A stretch of DNA of 64,000 bases from Nonomuraea turkmeniaca (GCF_005889735.1 NZ_VCKY01000004.1:1-64000), one strand, 5' to 3'; positions 10,860-20,202 are shown, numbered from the stretch's first letter. Notes: generated from the sequence alone by a model not told the origin. Numbers and translations are program-made.

Positions 10860-12206
10860 CTACTCGTTCTCGGAGTCGCGGAGCCGGGCCGCCGGCACCG
10901 GTATGGCGGGGAACGGGTTGTCCGGCAGGAGGATGACCCGGCGTGCCTGGCGCGGCTGCAGGGCGGCGTCGAGGTGCAGCAGGGCCGCGCCGATGCCGGC
11001 CGCGCCGACCATGTAGCCGGTGTCCGCGCTCACCTCGCCGGGACGCAGCCGACGGTATGCCTGGTACCAGCGCAGTCCACGGCCGTCGTGGTCGGTGGCG
11101 GCGCCGATGAGGTGCTCGGCGAGCCCCTGGGCGAAGGTCAGGTAGGCGTCGTCCCCGGTGTCCGCCCACAACCCGACGAACAACTCCAGCAGCCCGGCGG
11201 TGCCGCAGCACTGGCAGGCCACATTCCAGAACCCGTCCGTGCGCCGCGCCGGGACGCCGCTCTGCACGATGCCGCGGGCCAGCCGCTCCACCCAGTCCAG
11301 GTGCCCCCGGTCGCCGGTCACCCGGTACAGCTCGTAGAACATCCGCGCCACGCCTGCCGAGCCCGAGCAGAACCCGAGGTAGTGCAGCCCGCGCCCGTGC
11401 GGCACGTGGTGCGGGACGGCGGCGCACTTGCCGGCCACGACGCTGACCTCGCGGACGAAACCGGCGCCCCGGCCGGCCGCGTCCAGGAAGCGCCGGTCAC
11501 CGGTGGTCCCGTACAGGCGGGCCAGGAGGAAGGCGGTGCCGGCCGTGCCGGCGAGGAAGCCAGGGGTGACCGCGTCCATGGGCAGATCGGGGCAGTCGCC
11601 GAAGCGGTGGCCGGGAACGGCCAGGCCGGCGATGCGCTCGCCCGCCGCCATTGCCGCCTCCTCCAGACCGGGCACGCCCAGGGCGGTAGCGGCCCGGAGC
11701 AGCCCGAGCACGATCCCGCCGTCGCCGCGCTGCGCGGGGTCGCCCGTCCAGCCGGGGCCGCCCTCCAGCGGCCGGGCCGCCTGGACGATCCGCTCGGCGG
11801 CCGCCCTGGCCTGCTCCTCCAGGCTGTCGTCGCCGAGTGCCCAGCCTGCCTCGACGAGCGCCACGACGGTGCCGGTCAGGCCGTGATAGAGGGACAGGTC
11901 GGCCTGCTCACGCCAGGTGGCCGCGAGCCGGCGCGCCCCTTGCCTGGCGTCCTCCAGATAGGCCTCGTGCCCGGTCGCCGCGGCCAGCTCCACGAAGAAC
12001 AGCACGATCCCGGCCGCGCCTGCGTAGAGGGAGGCGGGCTCGGCCGCGGTGAGCGCGGAGCGCCCGCGGGCGTCGGGGTTGGCGAGCCAGGTACGCCCGC
12101 GCGCGTCGTCCACGGCGGCGGCGCGGATCCACTGTCCGGCCAGGATGGCGGCGGTCAGGGGCGTCTCGGCGCGGTCGCTCGGTGAGCGGGTGGTGTCCAA
12201 GCCCAT
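10860..12206 (-). CDS. LanC-like (lanthionine synthetase C family) protein
   Basis: About 448 residues from ATG 12206; an in-frame ATG at 12254 is an alternative, and neither has a good ribosome site. Seven G-x-x-G repeats mark an alpha/alpha toroid: LYAGAAGI, LYHGLTGT, GDGGIVLG, FLAGTAGT, FCSGSAGV, CQCCGTAG and YMVGAAGI. Known LanC enzymes bind zinc through one Cys and a Cys-His pair. Here FCSG supplies the first Cys and CCG replaces Cys-His. No LanB/LanM dehydratase or Cys-rich precursor is nearby. It may be a stand-alone LanC-like protein acting on glutathione or another thiol, or a non-catalytic toroid; the function is unknown. Confidence 0.82.
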   Translation of the reverse strand: MGLDTTRSPSDRAETPLTAAILAGQWIRAAAVDDARGRTWLANPDARGRSALTAAEPASLYAGAAGIVLFFVELAAATGHEAYLEDARQGARRLAATWREQADLSLYHGLTGTVVALVEAGWALGDDSLEEQARAAAERIVQAARPLEGGPGWTGDPAQRGDGGIVLGLLRAATALGVPGLEEAAMAAGERIAGLAVPGHRFGDCPDLPMDAVTPGFLAGTAGTAFLLARLYGTTGDRRFLDAAGRGAGFVREVSVVAGKCAAVPHHVPHGRGLHYLGFCSGSAGVARMFYELYRVTGDRGHLDWVERLARGIVQSGVPARRTDGFWNVACQCCGTAGLLELFVGLWADTGDDAYLTFAQGLAEHLIGAATDHDGRGLRWYQAYRRLRPGEVSADTGYMVGAAGIGAALLHLDAALQPRQARRVILLPDNPFPAIPVPAARLRDSENE

Positions 12207-12290
12207 ACTCCAGTGTCCCACACTTCTGGTAGGGAAATAGGTCAATCTGCCCATCCGCTGAACCCGGCAACCTACTCGTCCGGGTGGCCG

Positions 12291-13394
12291 TCACCTCGGG
12301 GTTGCGGTGCGGGGCAGCGCGAAACGCGGGTGCGGGCCGGCCTGGCCGAGTGCCAGGTCGGCGGCCATCCGGCCGATGAGCGGGGCGAACTTGGCGCCGT
12401 GCCCGGAACAGGGCGAGACCACCACGACGGGACCGACCCGGTCCAGGATGAAGTCCTCCGTCGGCGTGATGGTGTAAAGGCAGCTGGCCTCGGCGACGGG
12501 CACAGGGTCGAGCCCGGGCAGCCACTTCTCCACCCACGCCGAGACGGCCCCCCGCGAGGCGGGATTCACGACGCCGTCGCGGGTGCTCGCGGTGGCAGGC
12601 GTGCCGCGGTCGTGCTCCGCGACCTTGACGGCGGGCGCCGTTCCCCCGTCGCCTCCCGACGGCAGGCCGTAGATTTCCAGGTCGTCCGTCGCGACCAGGG
12701 TCGGCCACGAGTGGCCGGGGTCGCGCTGGCGGAAGTGGAACACCTGCTGCTGGGTGACCCGCAGCCGCGGCAGGCCGAGCGGCACCCCGATGCCGTCCGC
12801 CAGCTCCGGCAACCACGGTCCGGCCGCCACCACGACCGTGTCCGCCGCGAGCTCCGCGCCGTCGTCCGTGCGCACCCGCACGCCGTCGCGTACGTCGATG
12901 CCGGTCACGCGGGTGTTCGTGCGCACGTCGGCACCGAGTTCGGCGGCCCGCCGCACGCAGGCCGCCACCGTCGCGTCGGCGTCCACCACCCCGGCCTCGG
13001 GGTGGAACAACACCGGACCGTCGAACCTGAAGTACGGCCAGCGCTCCGCGGCCGCGCTCGCGGGCAGCAGCTCGTGCGGCACTCCGGCGCCGGCGAGCAG
13101 CCGCGCCAGGCCCTCGGGGTCGCGACGCACGCCGAAGTCGAGGCCACCGGTCATGCGGAGCAACGCGGTGCCGGTGTCCGCTTCCAGTTCGCGCCAGCAC
13201 TCCCCCGCCCGCCCGGTCAGCTCGACGTAGAGGGCGTCGCCGTAGGCGCGGCGGAAGATCCGCGAGGTGCCGTGCGAGCTGCCGTTGCGGTGCCCGATCT
13301 CGTACGCCTCGATCAGCATGACCTCGACGCCGCGCCGGGCCAGCTCCCAGGCGGTGGCCGCGCCCATCAGCCCAGCACCGACGATGACGATCAT
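12291..13394 (-). CDS. FAD-dependent oxidase of the monomeric sarcosine oxidase / N-methyl amino acid oxidase family
   Basis: 367 residues from ATG 13394, behind TGGAG. It opens with the FAD-binding motif MIVIVGAGLMGAATAWELA and has the active-site stretch SSHGTSRIFR typical of the family. SCLYTITPTEDFILD carries the Cys that binds FAD covalently in monomeric sarcosine oxidase, and CSGHGAKFAP is the flavin-contact loop. Such enzymes demethylate N-methyl amino acids to formaldehyde, H2O2 and the free amine. The exact substrate is unclear. It is divergent from the acyl-CoA-dehydrogenase-like gene. Confidence 0.88.
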   Translation of the reverse strand: MIVIVGAGLMGAATAWELARRGVEVMLIEAYEIGHRNGSSHGTSRIFRRAYGDALYVELTGRAGECWRELEADTGTALLRMTGGLDFGVRRDPEGLARLLAGAGVPHELLPASAAAERWPYFRFDGPVLFHPEAGVVDADATVAACVRRAAELGADVRTNTRVTGIDVRDGVRVRTDDGAELAADTVVVAAGPWLPELADGIGVPLGLPRLRVTQQQVFHFRQRDPGHSWPTLVATDDLEIYGLPSGGDGGTAPAVKVAEHDRGTPATASTRDGVVNPASRGAVSAWVEKWLPGLDPVPVAEASCLYTITPTEDFILDRVGPVVVVSPCSGHGAKFAPLIGRMAADLALGQAGPHPRFALPRTATPR

Positions 13395-13720
13395 TGAGGG
13401 CTCCAGGGATGAAATCGGTGCCCGCGAAGGGACGCGGGCCATGGCCGCGGACTCGACGGTCGGCGCGACCAGGTCTTCGGGTCGGGGTGGTGCGGGTGTG
13501 ACATGTCGCAGCCGCGAGTGACGGTCTGCGCCTCCATCGTAAGCACCCGCAGGTAGTTGGCAAGGCGGCGTGGGCCGGGATGACCGCGGCAAGGTCGTCG
13601 TGGACACCGGCGGCTGCGTCCGGCGAGTCCTGAGGACGCGGAGACCGCTCTGGACAACATGGCCTATACGTGATCTGACGGAAGGAGAGCGTCGACGATC
13701 ACGAACAGGAGCTCCTGCAA
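13395..13720. other. Divergent promoter region, no gene recognised
   Basis: 326 bp between the sarcosine-oxidase-type gene and the acyl-CoA-dehydrogenase-like gene. It must carry both promoters. The only structure I see is a small hairpin (GCCCGCG 13420-13426 with CGCGGGC 13433-13439) in the leader of the oxidase. No clear promoter boxes or operator. Confidence 0.4.
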
Positions 13721-14881
13721 ATGAGCGAACGACTGCACACCGCCGGCACCACCATGCTGGACAGAGCCCGCGACCTGCGCCCGCTGATCGAGCGGGAGGC
13801 GGACACGGCCGAAGCGCAAGGCAAGCTCACTACGCCCGTCGTTGACGCCCTCCACGAGGCGGGACTTTTCGGGATAAACGTGCCCGTGCCGCTCGGTGGC
13901 GCCGAGCTGTCCCCCAGGGAGCTCCTGGCCGTCTTCGAAGAGCTCTCGTACGCCGACCCCTCGACCGGCTGGGTCGTCATGGCCACCACACTGGAGAACG
14001 GCACGGCCGGCGCCTACCTGGGCGACGACGCCGTCGAGCGTATCTTCACGGGCCCGCGCATGCCGCTCTTCGCCGGCCAGGGCACCCGGCCGGGCACCGC
14101 CGTCCGGGAGAACGGCGGCTTCCGCCTCAGCGGCCAGTGGAGCTTCGCCTCGGGCATGCTGCACGCCCAGTACGTCCACAGCCTGGGCGCCATCGAGGGC
14201 ACCGACGACGTCCGGATCTTCATCACCCCCATCGAGGACGCCAAGATGCTCGGCAACTGGGACGTCCTGGGCCTGCGGGCGACCGGCAGCATCGACTACT
14301 CCATCGACGGAGCCTACGTACCGGAGTCGCAGACGCACGTCTTCACGGCGAACGAGCCGCTGCGCGGCGGCGCGATCTACCGGCTCGGCGTGCTCGACCA
14401 GGCGCTGATCTGCCACTCCGGCTGGGCCATCGGCGTCGGCCGCCGGCTGCTGGACGAGCTGAGCCGCCACGCCGTGGCGCGGGCCGGGCGGACCGGCCAG
14501 ATCGCCGGCAGCGACGCCTTCCACGCCGGCTTCGCCCGCGCCGAGGCGGCGTTCCGCGCGGCGAAGGCCCTGGTTCACGAGACGTGGGAGGGCGCCGAGC
14601 GCACGCTCGACTCGGGCCGGGTGCTCGACGTACGCGAGGAGACGATGGTGCGGCTGGCGCTCAACCACGTCACGTGGACGGTCGCCGACGTGGCCCGGTT
14701 CGTCTACGCGTCCGGCGGCACGTCGGCGCTGCGCGACGGCCTGATCCAGCGGCTGTTCAGGGACGTCAACACCGGGACGCAGCACATCACGTCGAGCCCG
14801 CAGGTGCTCCATGAGTGCGGCCGCGAACTGGCCGGCCTCGCTCTGGACCAGTCGTGGGTGATCTTCGCTCTGGAGGGGTGA
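13721..14881 (+). CDS. Acyl-CoA dehydrogenase-like flavoprotein (group D monooxygenase/HpaB-like C-terminus)
   Basis: 386 residues. The layout is that of the acyl-CoA dehydrogenase fold: a helical N-terminus (LREL-type helices, GLFGINVPVPLGGAELSP), a middle beta domain with GQWSFASGMLHAQYV and GLRATGSIDYSI, and a C-terminal four-helix bundle ending in RDVNTGTQHITSSPQVL. The GQWSFASG and RDVNTGTQH pattern fits flavin-dependent monooxygenases of the Acyl-CoA_dh_2 type (reduced-flavin users, desulfurisation/hydroxylation enzymes) better than true acyl-CoA dehydrogenases. AGGAG precedes the start. The substrate is unknown; no flavin reductase is adjacent. Confidence 0.8.
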   Translation: MSERLHTAGTTMLDRARDLRPLIEREADTAEAQGKLTTPVVDALHEAGLFGINVPVPLGGAELSPRELLAVFEELSYADPSTGWVVMATTLENGTAGAYLGDDAVERIFTGPRMPLFAGQGTRPGTAVRENGGFRLSGQWSFASGMLHAQYVHSLGAIEGTDDVRIFITPIEDAKMLGNWDVLGLRATGSIDYSIDGAYVPESQTHVFTANEPLRGGAIYRLGVLDQALICHSGWAIGVGRRLLDELSRHAVARAGRTGQIAGSDAFHAGFARAEAAFRAAKALVHETWEGAERTLDSGRVLDVREETMVRLALNHVTWTVADVARFVYASGGTSALRDGLIQRLFRDVNTGTQHITSSPQVLHECGRELAGLALDQSWVIFALEG

Positions 14882-15066
14882 GCCTTCCGGGCACGGCACA
14901 CCTTCCCCCTCGCCGAGGAGCCCGCCCACGTCATCGACCCCCTCCTCGACGTCGAACGGATCGCCGCCCGGCATGCCGGGCGGCCGCCTGCCCGGTCGCG
15001 CCGGCGACGCGTACGAGGGAGAGGTCGACGAGGGAGAGGTCAAGGGCGTCAGCACACGCGCACCCA

Positions 15067-16029
15067 TCAGGAGGAACCGCCGCCCGAAGCACCGGTCGGC
15101 CCCCTTGTCGGGGTCCGTCCAGAGGCGCGGCGGAGGGCGATGGCGAGCAACATCGCGCCGGCGCCGGAGGGAGGTTCCTCCGGACGCCACACCGCGCGGA
15201 ACCATCGGCGCAGCAGCGCCGGCTCGGCGAGCGGCACCGCGACGAGCCGGCCGTCGTCGAGCTCGCCGCGGACCACGAGGCGGCTGAGCACCGCCGGTGC
15301 CTCCCCCGCGGCCACCGCGGCCTTGATCGCGGCCGTGGAGCCGAGCTCGGCGGCGGGGGACACCGGCTCCCGTACGCGGCTCAGCACGTCCCACACCGCG
15401 TCACGTGTCCCCGAGCCCGGCTCTCGCATGATCAGGGGTGTGCCGGCCAACGTCGCCATGGACAGCCGGCCGCGCCGTCGCGCCCACGGGTGCCCCGGGG
15501 CCACCACCGCGACCAGCTCGTCGGACTCGACCACCCGGCTACGCAGCCCGCGCGGGGCGTGCGGCCCCTCGACGAAGCCGAGCTCCGCCGAGCCCGCTTG
15601 CACCAGGGACGCGACCTGCTGCGAGTTCCCGACCTCGAGCGCGACCCGCACGTCGGGTGAGCGGGCACGCAACGCGACGAGCCAGCCGGGCACGCGATGA
15701 TCGGCGATCGTCAGCGACGCGGCCACCCGCAGCCTGCCCTTGCCCTCCGCGTGCAGCGCGGTGACCCCGTCGACGAGCGCCCGCGCCGCGTCCAGGACCG
15801 GCAGCGCCCAGTTCACGACGGCCGCGCCCGCGGTGGTCAGGCGCGAGCCGGTCGGGCCGCGTTCCAGCAGCACCAGCCGGAGCCGGCGTTCCAGGGCAGT
15901 GATCCGCATGCTGGCCGCCGGCTGGCTGATCCCATGCCGCTGCGCGGCCTGGCCGAGGCTGCCGGTCTCCGCGACCGATACCAGGAGGTCGAGGACGTCC
16001 AGGTCGGGTGTGCCCGGCGGCAGAGGCAT
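15067..16029 (-). CDS. LysR-family regulator, likely controls the YeiH-type transporter
   Basis: 320 residues. The N-terminal winged helix-turn-helix is DLLVSVAETGSLGQAAQRHG followed by ISQPAASMRITALERRLRL; a two-lobed ligand domain follows. It is divergent from the YeiH-family transporter with 85 bp between them and a palindrome over its own start codon. In enterobacteria yeiE (LysR) and yeiH have the same arrangement, and YeiE responds to sulfite, so a sulfur-anion signal is a fair inference. Confidence 0.9.
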   Translation of the reverse strand: MPLPPGTPDLDVLDLLVSVAETGSLGQAAQRHGISQPAASMRITALERRLRLVLLERGPTGSRLTTAGAAVVNWALPVLDAARALVDGVTALHAEGKGRLRVAASLTIADHRVPGWLVALRARSPDVRVALEVGNSQQVASLVQAGSAELGFVEGPHAPRGLRSRVVESDELVAVVAPGHPWARRRGRLSMATLAGTPLIMREPGSGTRDAVWDVLSRVREPVSPAAELGSTAAIKAAVAAGEAPAVLSRLVVRGELDDGRLVAVPLAEPALLRRWFRAVWRPEEPPSGAGAMLLAIALRRASGRTPTRGPTGASGGGSS

Positions 16030-16043
16030 AAGTGGAGCTTATG
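16027..16043. promoter_or_regulatory. LysR-type operator
   Basis: The palindrome CATAAG-N5-CTTATG contains a T-N11-A core, as is usual for LysR binding sites. It overlaps the start codon of the LysR gene and lies about 70 bp upstream of the divergent transporter start. Confidence 0.65.
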
Positions 16044-16114
16044 AGGTCCTCTCGACTACGTCTCTACCGGGGGCGACCCGCCACCGCGAAGGTGGGTTGC
16101 GGGAAGGAGGCGGC

Positions 16115-17125
16115 ATGGGACACCAAGGTGTGGTTCCCGGTCTCGCGCTCGCCGGCGCCCTTGCGGCCCTCGCGATCGGGCTCGGCTCGCTCGTCCCGGT
16201 GGTCGGCGGGCCGGTCTTCGGGATCATGGCCGGGGTGGCCGCGGCATGGGCGCTACGCCGCTCGGCGCCGGCGCTTCTCGATCGCTGCCGTCCGGGGTCG
16301 GCCGTGGCCGGCCGGCACGTTCTGCAGGCGGCGATCGTGGTCATGGGCCTTGGGCTGCCGCTGACCGAGGTGCTGGGAGTGAGCGGTACGACGCTTCCCG
16401 TCATGCTGGGCACACTCGGCATCGCCCTCGCGGGGGCGTGGCTGCTCGGTGGGCTGTTGCGCCTGCACCCCGAGACGCGTCTGCTCATCGGCGTGGGCAC
16501 CGGGATCTGCGGCGCCTCCGCGATCGCGGCCGTCGCGGCCGTCGCGCGGCCGGCGCAGGAGCGGGTGGCCCAGGCCATGGGCACGATCTTCCTGTTCAAC
16601 GTGCTCGCCGTACTGGCCTATCCGCTGTTCGGCCGCCTGCTCGGACTGTCGCCGCAGGGCTTCGGGTTGTGGGCGGGCACGGCGATCAATGACACCTCCT
16701 CGGTCGTGGCGGCCGCCTACTCGTTCGGGACCGAGGCCGGCCGGCACGCCGTGGTGGTCAAGCTGGCACGCAGCCTGATGATCGTCCCGATCTGCCTGGC
16801 CGTGCACGCATGGCGGCGCGGACGCCGCGGCCCCGGCCCGGGGGTGCGAAGCGCCGGGGTGCTGCGTGCGTTCCCGCTGTTCATCGTGGCGTTCCTGGCC
16901 GCGTCCGCACTCGCCGCCGGCGGCGCGATCCCGTCGTCCTGGGCTCCGGTCCTGTCGTGGCTCGGCAGTTCTTTGATCACCGTGGCGCTCACCGGGATCG
17001 GTATCACCCTCGACCCCGCCGGAGTCCGCCGCTCGGGCCCGCGATCCCTCCTGCTGGGCGGCTTGCTCGGCATCGCCGTCGGTGCGACCTCCCTGCTCCT
17101 GCAGGCCTGCACCGGACGGCTCTGA
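16115..17125 (+). CDS. yeiH: YeiH-family putative sulfate/anion exporter
   Basis: 336 residues with about ten membrane helices. The start ATG 16115 follows an excellent GGAAGGAGG (16102-16110). Family motifs visible are GVGTGICGASAIAAVAAVA and GLWAGTAINDTSSVVAAAYSFG, both characteristic of the YeiH/UPF0324 (PSE) family. The family is annotated as a putative sulfate exporter, but experimental evidence is thin. Divergent LysR regulation fits the YeiE/YeiH pair. Confidence 0.9.
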   Translation: MGHQGVVPGLALAGALAALAIGLGSLVPVVGGPVFGIMAGVAAAWALRRSAPALLDRCRPGSAVAGRHVLQAAIVVMGLGLPLTEVLGVSGTTLPVMLGTLGIALAGAWLLGGLLRLHPETRLLIGVGTGICGASAIAAVAAVARPAQERVAQAMGTIFLFNVLAVLAYPLFGRLLGLSPQGFGLWAGTAINDTSSVVAAAYSFGTEAGRHAVVVKLARSLMIVPICLAVHAWRRGRRGPGPGVRSAGVLRAFPLFIVAFLAASALAAGGAIPSSWAPVLSWLGSSLITVALTGIGITLDPAGVRRSGPRSLLLGGLLGIAVGATSLLLQACTGRL

Positions 17126-17152
17126 CAGCAGACGTACTGCCCTGCCCTTGCC

Positions 17153-17183
17153 GCGGCCCGCCGCCCTGGTGCTCGCGGGCCGC
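17153..17183. terminator. Possible bidirectional terminator hairpin
   Basis: A 9-bp stem, GCGGCCCGC with GCGGGCCGC, with a 13-nt loop, in the short gap between the convergent YeiH and SDR-hydrolase genes. No T-run. Confidence 0.4.
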
Positions 17184-17194
17184 ACGGCCGCGGG

Positions 17195-18502
17195 TCATCG
17201 TGGGAGCGCTCGCCACCCGCTCCCGGCGGCGCCGATGCGCTCACGGATTGCCCGGGCCAGCTCCTCGCCGTGGGTGAGCTGGGGGTGGTGGCCAGCCCCG
17301 CTGATCGTGGTCACCGTCGCCCGCGTGCCGAGCGCGTCGACCAGCTCCTGGCCCTCGGCCGACAGCGGATCCGCACTTCCCACGATCACGTGGACGGGGC
17401 CCGGGTAGCGCGCGAGTCCGGCCCGGAGGTCCTGGCGCCGTCGTTCGCGTCCGGCAGCGGACAGCAGCTCCGCCACGTGGCCGGCGACGCGGCCCCGGCG
17501 CAGGTCTTCGGCGCTGGACGCGAGCTCATCCGCATGGGACGTATCGCCGGTGAGCAGCCGCGACAAGGCGTCGGGACGTATCCGGCGGAGGTACAGGCGG
17601 GTCAGCGCAGCCAGTCGCGTGGCGACTCCGGCGCGAGCCTGGAGGAAGAACGGCGACACCAGCGTGAGCCGCTCGACCCGATCCGGATGCGCCAGGCCCG
17701 CCTCGACGGCGGCGGCGGCCCCGATGGAGTGGCCGACCAGGTGCACGGGGCCGGTCTCCTCGACAAGAGCGGCCAGCCAGGCGGTCAAGTCCCAGGGGCG
17801 ACCGGCGCTCAGGCCGAGGCCGGGAAGGTCCAGGACCCGGGTGTGACCGAGCGCGGCGGCGACCGGAGCCCAGGTGTCGGCGTTGACGGGAAGACCGGGC
17901 AGCACCAGGGCCTGCGCGTCCGGTTCGCCGATCCCGAACGTCCGTACACCCGCGTGCGAGGTGAACCGCCGTGCCGGCCCCTGGTCGGGAGCGGACCCGA
18001 ACCGGTGGGCCGCGAGGTGGTCGGCCCATCGCAGGATCGACCCGACGGTGTCGGGGAAGGCGAGCCCGCGACGTCCGGCGAACTCACGGGCCGGACCCGT
18101 GGGGTAACGATCTGACGACATGAACGTCAGCGTCTCCGGGTCCGCCTTGGTCAGCGCGGACGGCAGGCGCCGTACCACCGGCACGGGGACCCTCAGCCGC
18201 GGGACCTTGACCTGGTAGTGCCGCCCCACCAGCGAGAGAAGATCCGGCAGCGGCGGGGTGTCGTCGTCCAGGATCCAGAACGCGGTGCGCGCGGCGGCCG
18301 GATCCTCCGGGAGCAGCGTCATGAACCGGGCCAGGTAGTCCACGGGGATCACGGGGACGAACGTCCCCGCGTTCCCCGGCAGGGCCGCGAGCGACCCTCG
18401 CCAGAGCTCCTTGAGGTTCGCGGCCAGGCCAAGCTGCTGGTCGGACTCGCCACTGGTGCTGACCCCGATGACGCTGGCGGGATTGACGATGGACCAGGGC
18501 AC
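17195..18502 (-). CDS. Truncated SDR domain fused to alpha/beta hydrolase
   Basis: About 435 residues. Residues 1-175 match the second half of an extended SDR (NAD-dependent epimerase/reductase): VPWSIVNPASVIG, then VPVIPVDYLARFM and TAFWILDDDTPPLPDLL. The Rossmann GxxGxxG motif and the catalytic YxxxK are missing. Residues ~180-435 form a complete alpha/beta hydrolase with GHSIGAAA nucleophile elbow, the Asp of VGSADPLS and the His of GAGHHPQLTH. The frame stays open upstream to about 18590 with no better start. The hydrolase may still work; the SDR half should not. The break lies at a TetR-type palindrome, suggesting a deletion. Confidence 0.8.
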   Translation of the reverse strand: MPWSIVNPASVIGVSTSGESDQQLGLAANLKELWRGSLAALPGNAGTFVPVIPVDYLARFMTLLPEDPAAARTAFWILDDDTPPLPDLLSLVGRHYQVKVPRLRVPVPVVRRLPSALTKADPETLTFMSSDRYPTGPAREFAGRRGLAFPDTVGSILRWADHLAAHRFGSAPDQGPARRFTSHAGVRTFGIGEPDAQALVLPGLPVNADTWAPVAAALGHTRVLDLPGLGLSAGRPWDLTAWLAALVEETGPVHLVGHSIGAAAAVEAGLAHPDRVERLTLVSPFFLQARAGVATRLAALTRLYLRRIRPDALSRLLTGDTSHADELASSAEDLRRGRVAGHVAELLSAAGRERRRQDLRAGLARYPGPVHVIVGSADPLSAEGQELVDALGTRATVTTISGAGHHPQLTHGEELARAIRERIGAAGSGWRALPR

Positions 18503-18550
18503 GCCCAGCCGGTCGGCGGTGACCCGCAGGACGGCGTCCGAGGAGCCAAA

Positions 18551-18893
<343 letters not shown>

Positions 18894-18907
18894 ACCAGCG
18901 GCCGCGG

Positions 18908-19215
18908 CTACCCGGTCGCCGTCGCCGGGGTCAGCGGCGGGACCGCGTTCTTCGCCCGTTCGAGGGCCTGGTCGGGCCACCACTGACCGGCGGCCGGGGT
19001 GACGACGCCGTACGCCGGGTCCGCCGGCCCCGGCGTGCCGCGGGTGCACTGACCGTTGGACGACCCTGGGCTGTTGAGCCACAACAACGCGTCGGCCAAT
19101 GGGCTCCCCGCGTCGGCGGTCGGCCGGGCGCCCGCGCCTCTGCCAGGCGGATTGCACCATTCGTCCGGCACGCGGAACCGCCCGGCCGGCGGTTCCCACT
19201 CCCCCGCCCCGTGGC
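18908..19215 (-). pseudogene. C-terminal remnant of a GH6 cellulase
   Basis: About 100 residues, open without a convincing start (an internal ATG lies at 19171). The motifs EWCNPPGRGAGARPT, DALLWLNSPGSSNGQC and GQWWPDQALERAKNA match the C-terminal end of family 6 cellobiohydrolases/endoglucanases, where the usual forms are WCNPPGRGLG and lWvK.PGesDG. A full GH6 domain is ~300 residues; the catalytic Asp region and everything upstream is missing. Upstream it runs directly into the metallophosphoesterase stop, so a deletion removed the rest. Probably non-functional. Confidence 0.75.
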
Positions 19216-19234
19216 AGTGCTCAGCAATATACCC

Positions 19235-20080
19235 CTAGTCGGTATCAGCGGCCGTGGCGGACTGGGGAAGGATCGTCGTCAGCCCAGGCGCGGTCGGGCG
19301 TGGCTGCCACTCCTTCGGGTAGCCGAGCGAGACCTCGTGGTGCGGCACCCCGTCCTGGACGATCAGCCTGGGGATGTGCAGGTGCCCGTAGACCGTGGCG
19401 GCCACGCGGTGGCGCCGCAGCCAGGCGGCGGTGGCGTCCGTGCCGCACCACAGGGCGAACTCCGGATATGTCAGGATCTCGGTGGGCTCACGGATGAGCG
19501 GGAAGTGGTTCACCAGGATGATCGGCAGGTCTCCGGGGAGCTCAGCCAGCCGTGCCTCGGTGATCTTCAGCCGGGCTCGGCACCACGCCTCCCGGCTCGG
19601 GTACGGGTCCGGATGCAGGAGGAACTCGTCCGTGCACACCACGCCCGACTCGTAGGCCGCTTCCAGCGCGGCCTCCTTGGTCAGGTGCCCGGTCCTGAAG
19701 GTGTAGTCGTACAACACGAAGAGCGGCGCGATGGCCACGGGGCCGCCGTCCCCGCGCCAGATCGGATAGGGGTCCTCCGGAGTCACGACCCCGTACCGGC
19801 GGCACGTCTCCACCAGGAGCCGGTAGCGCTCCTCGCCGCGGAGCCGCACCGGGTCGCGTGGATGGGTCCACAGCTCGTGGTTCCCCGGCGCCCACACCAC
19901 CGTCGCGAACCTCTCGCTGAGCAGTTTCAACGCCCACTCGACGTCAGAGACCATCTCGCCGACGTCGCCGGGAATGAGCAGCCAGTCGCCGTCAGACTCC
20001 GGCCGCAACGCCTCGACGACGCGCCTGTTGTCCTCGTAGTGAACGTGCAGATCGCTGATGGCCAGCAGCTTCGCCGTCAT
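19235..20080 (-). CDS. Calcineurin-like metallophosphoesterase
   Basis: 281 residues from ATG 20080 (a longer open frame to 20119 has no support). All metal-binding blocks are present: SDLHVHY, GDVGE, GNHELW, NHFP and YGHLHIP. The family hydrolyses phosphomonoesters or diesters; the substrate is not predictable. It is divergent from the arabinofuranosidase gene with a 184-bp gap that carries the LacI operators. Confidence 0.9.
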   Translation of the reverse strand: MTAKLLAISDLHVHYEDNRRVVEALRPESDGDWLLIPGDVGEMVSDVEWALKLLSERFATVVWAPGNHELWTHPRDPVRLRGEERYRLLVETCRRYGVVTPEDPYPIWRGDGGPVAIAPLFVLYDYTFRTGHLTKEAALEAAYESGVVCTDEFLLHPDPYPSREAWCRARLKITEARLAELPGDLPIILVNHFPLIREPTEILTYPEFALWCGTDATAAWLRRHRVAATVYGHLHIPRLIVQDGVPHHEVSLGYPKEWQPRPTAPGLTTILPQSATAADTD

Positions 20081-20174
20081 AGACCACCGAGTCTCGCAAC
20101 CTTGCCGACTTCCGGACAACCCCTACCAGGACTGGCGAACTCCATCATCCCCCCGCCAACCCGGAACCCGGCCC

Positions 20175-20202
20175 TTGACAGTCCTGGCTGTATCGATAAA
20201 GT
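20175..20202 (+). promoter_or_regulatory. Promoter of the arabinofuranosidase gene
   Basis: A consensus -35 box TTGACA (20175-20180) and a -10-like TAAAGT (20197-20202) with a 16-bp spacer. The first LacI operator copy overlaps the -10 region. Confidence 0.65.

Noticed and set aside
19229..19245. ATACC-N7-GGTAT as a second CsoR/CstR operator
   Set aside because: The centre is 7 bp and lacks the full G/C tract, and it lies at the 3' end of the metallophosphoesterase gene, not at a promoter.
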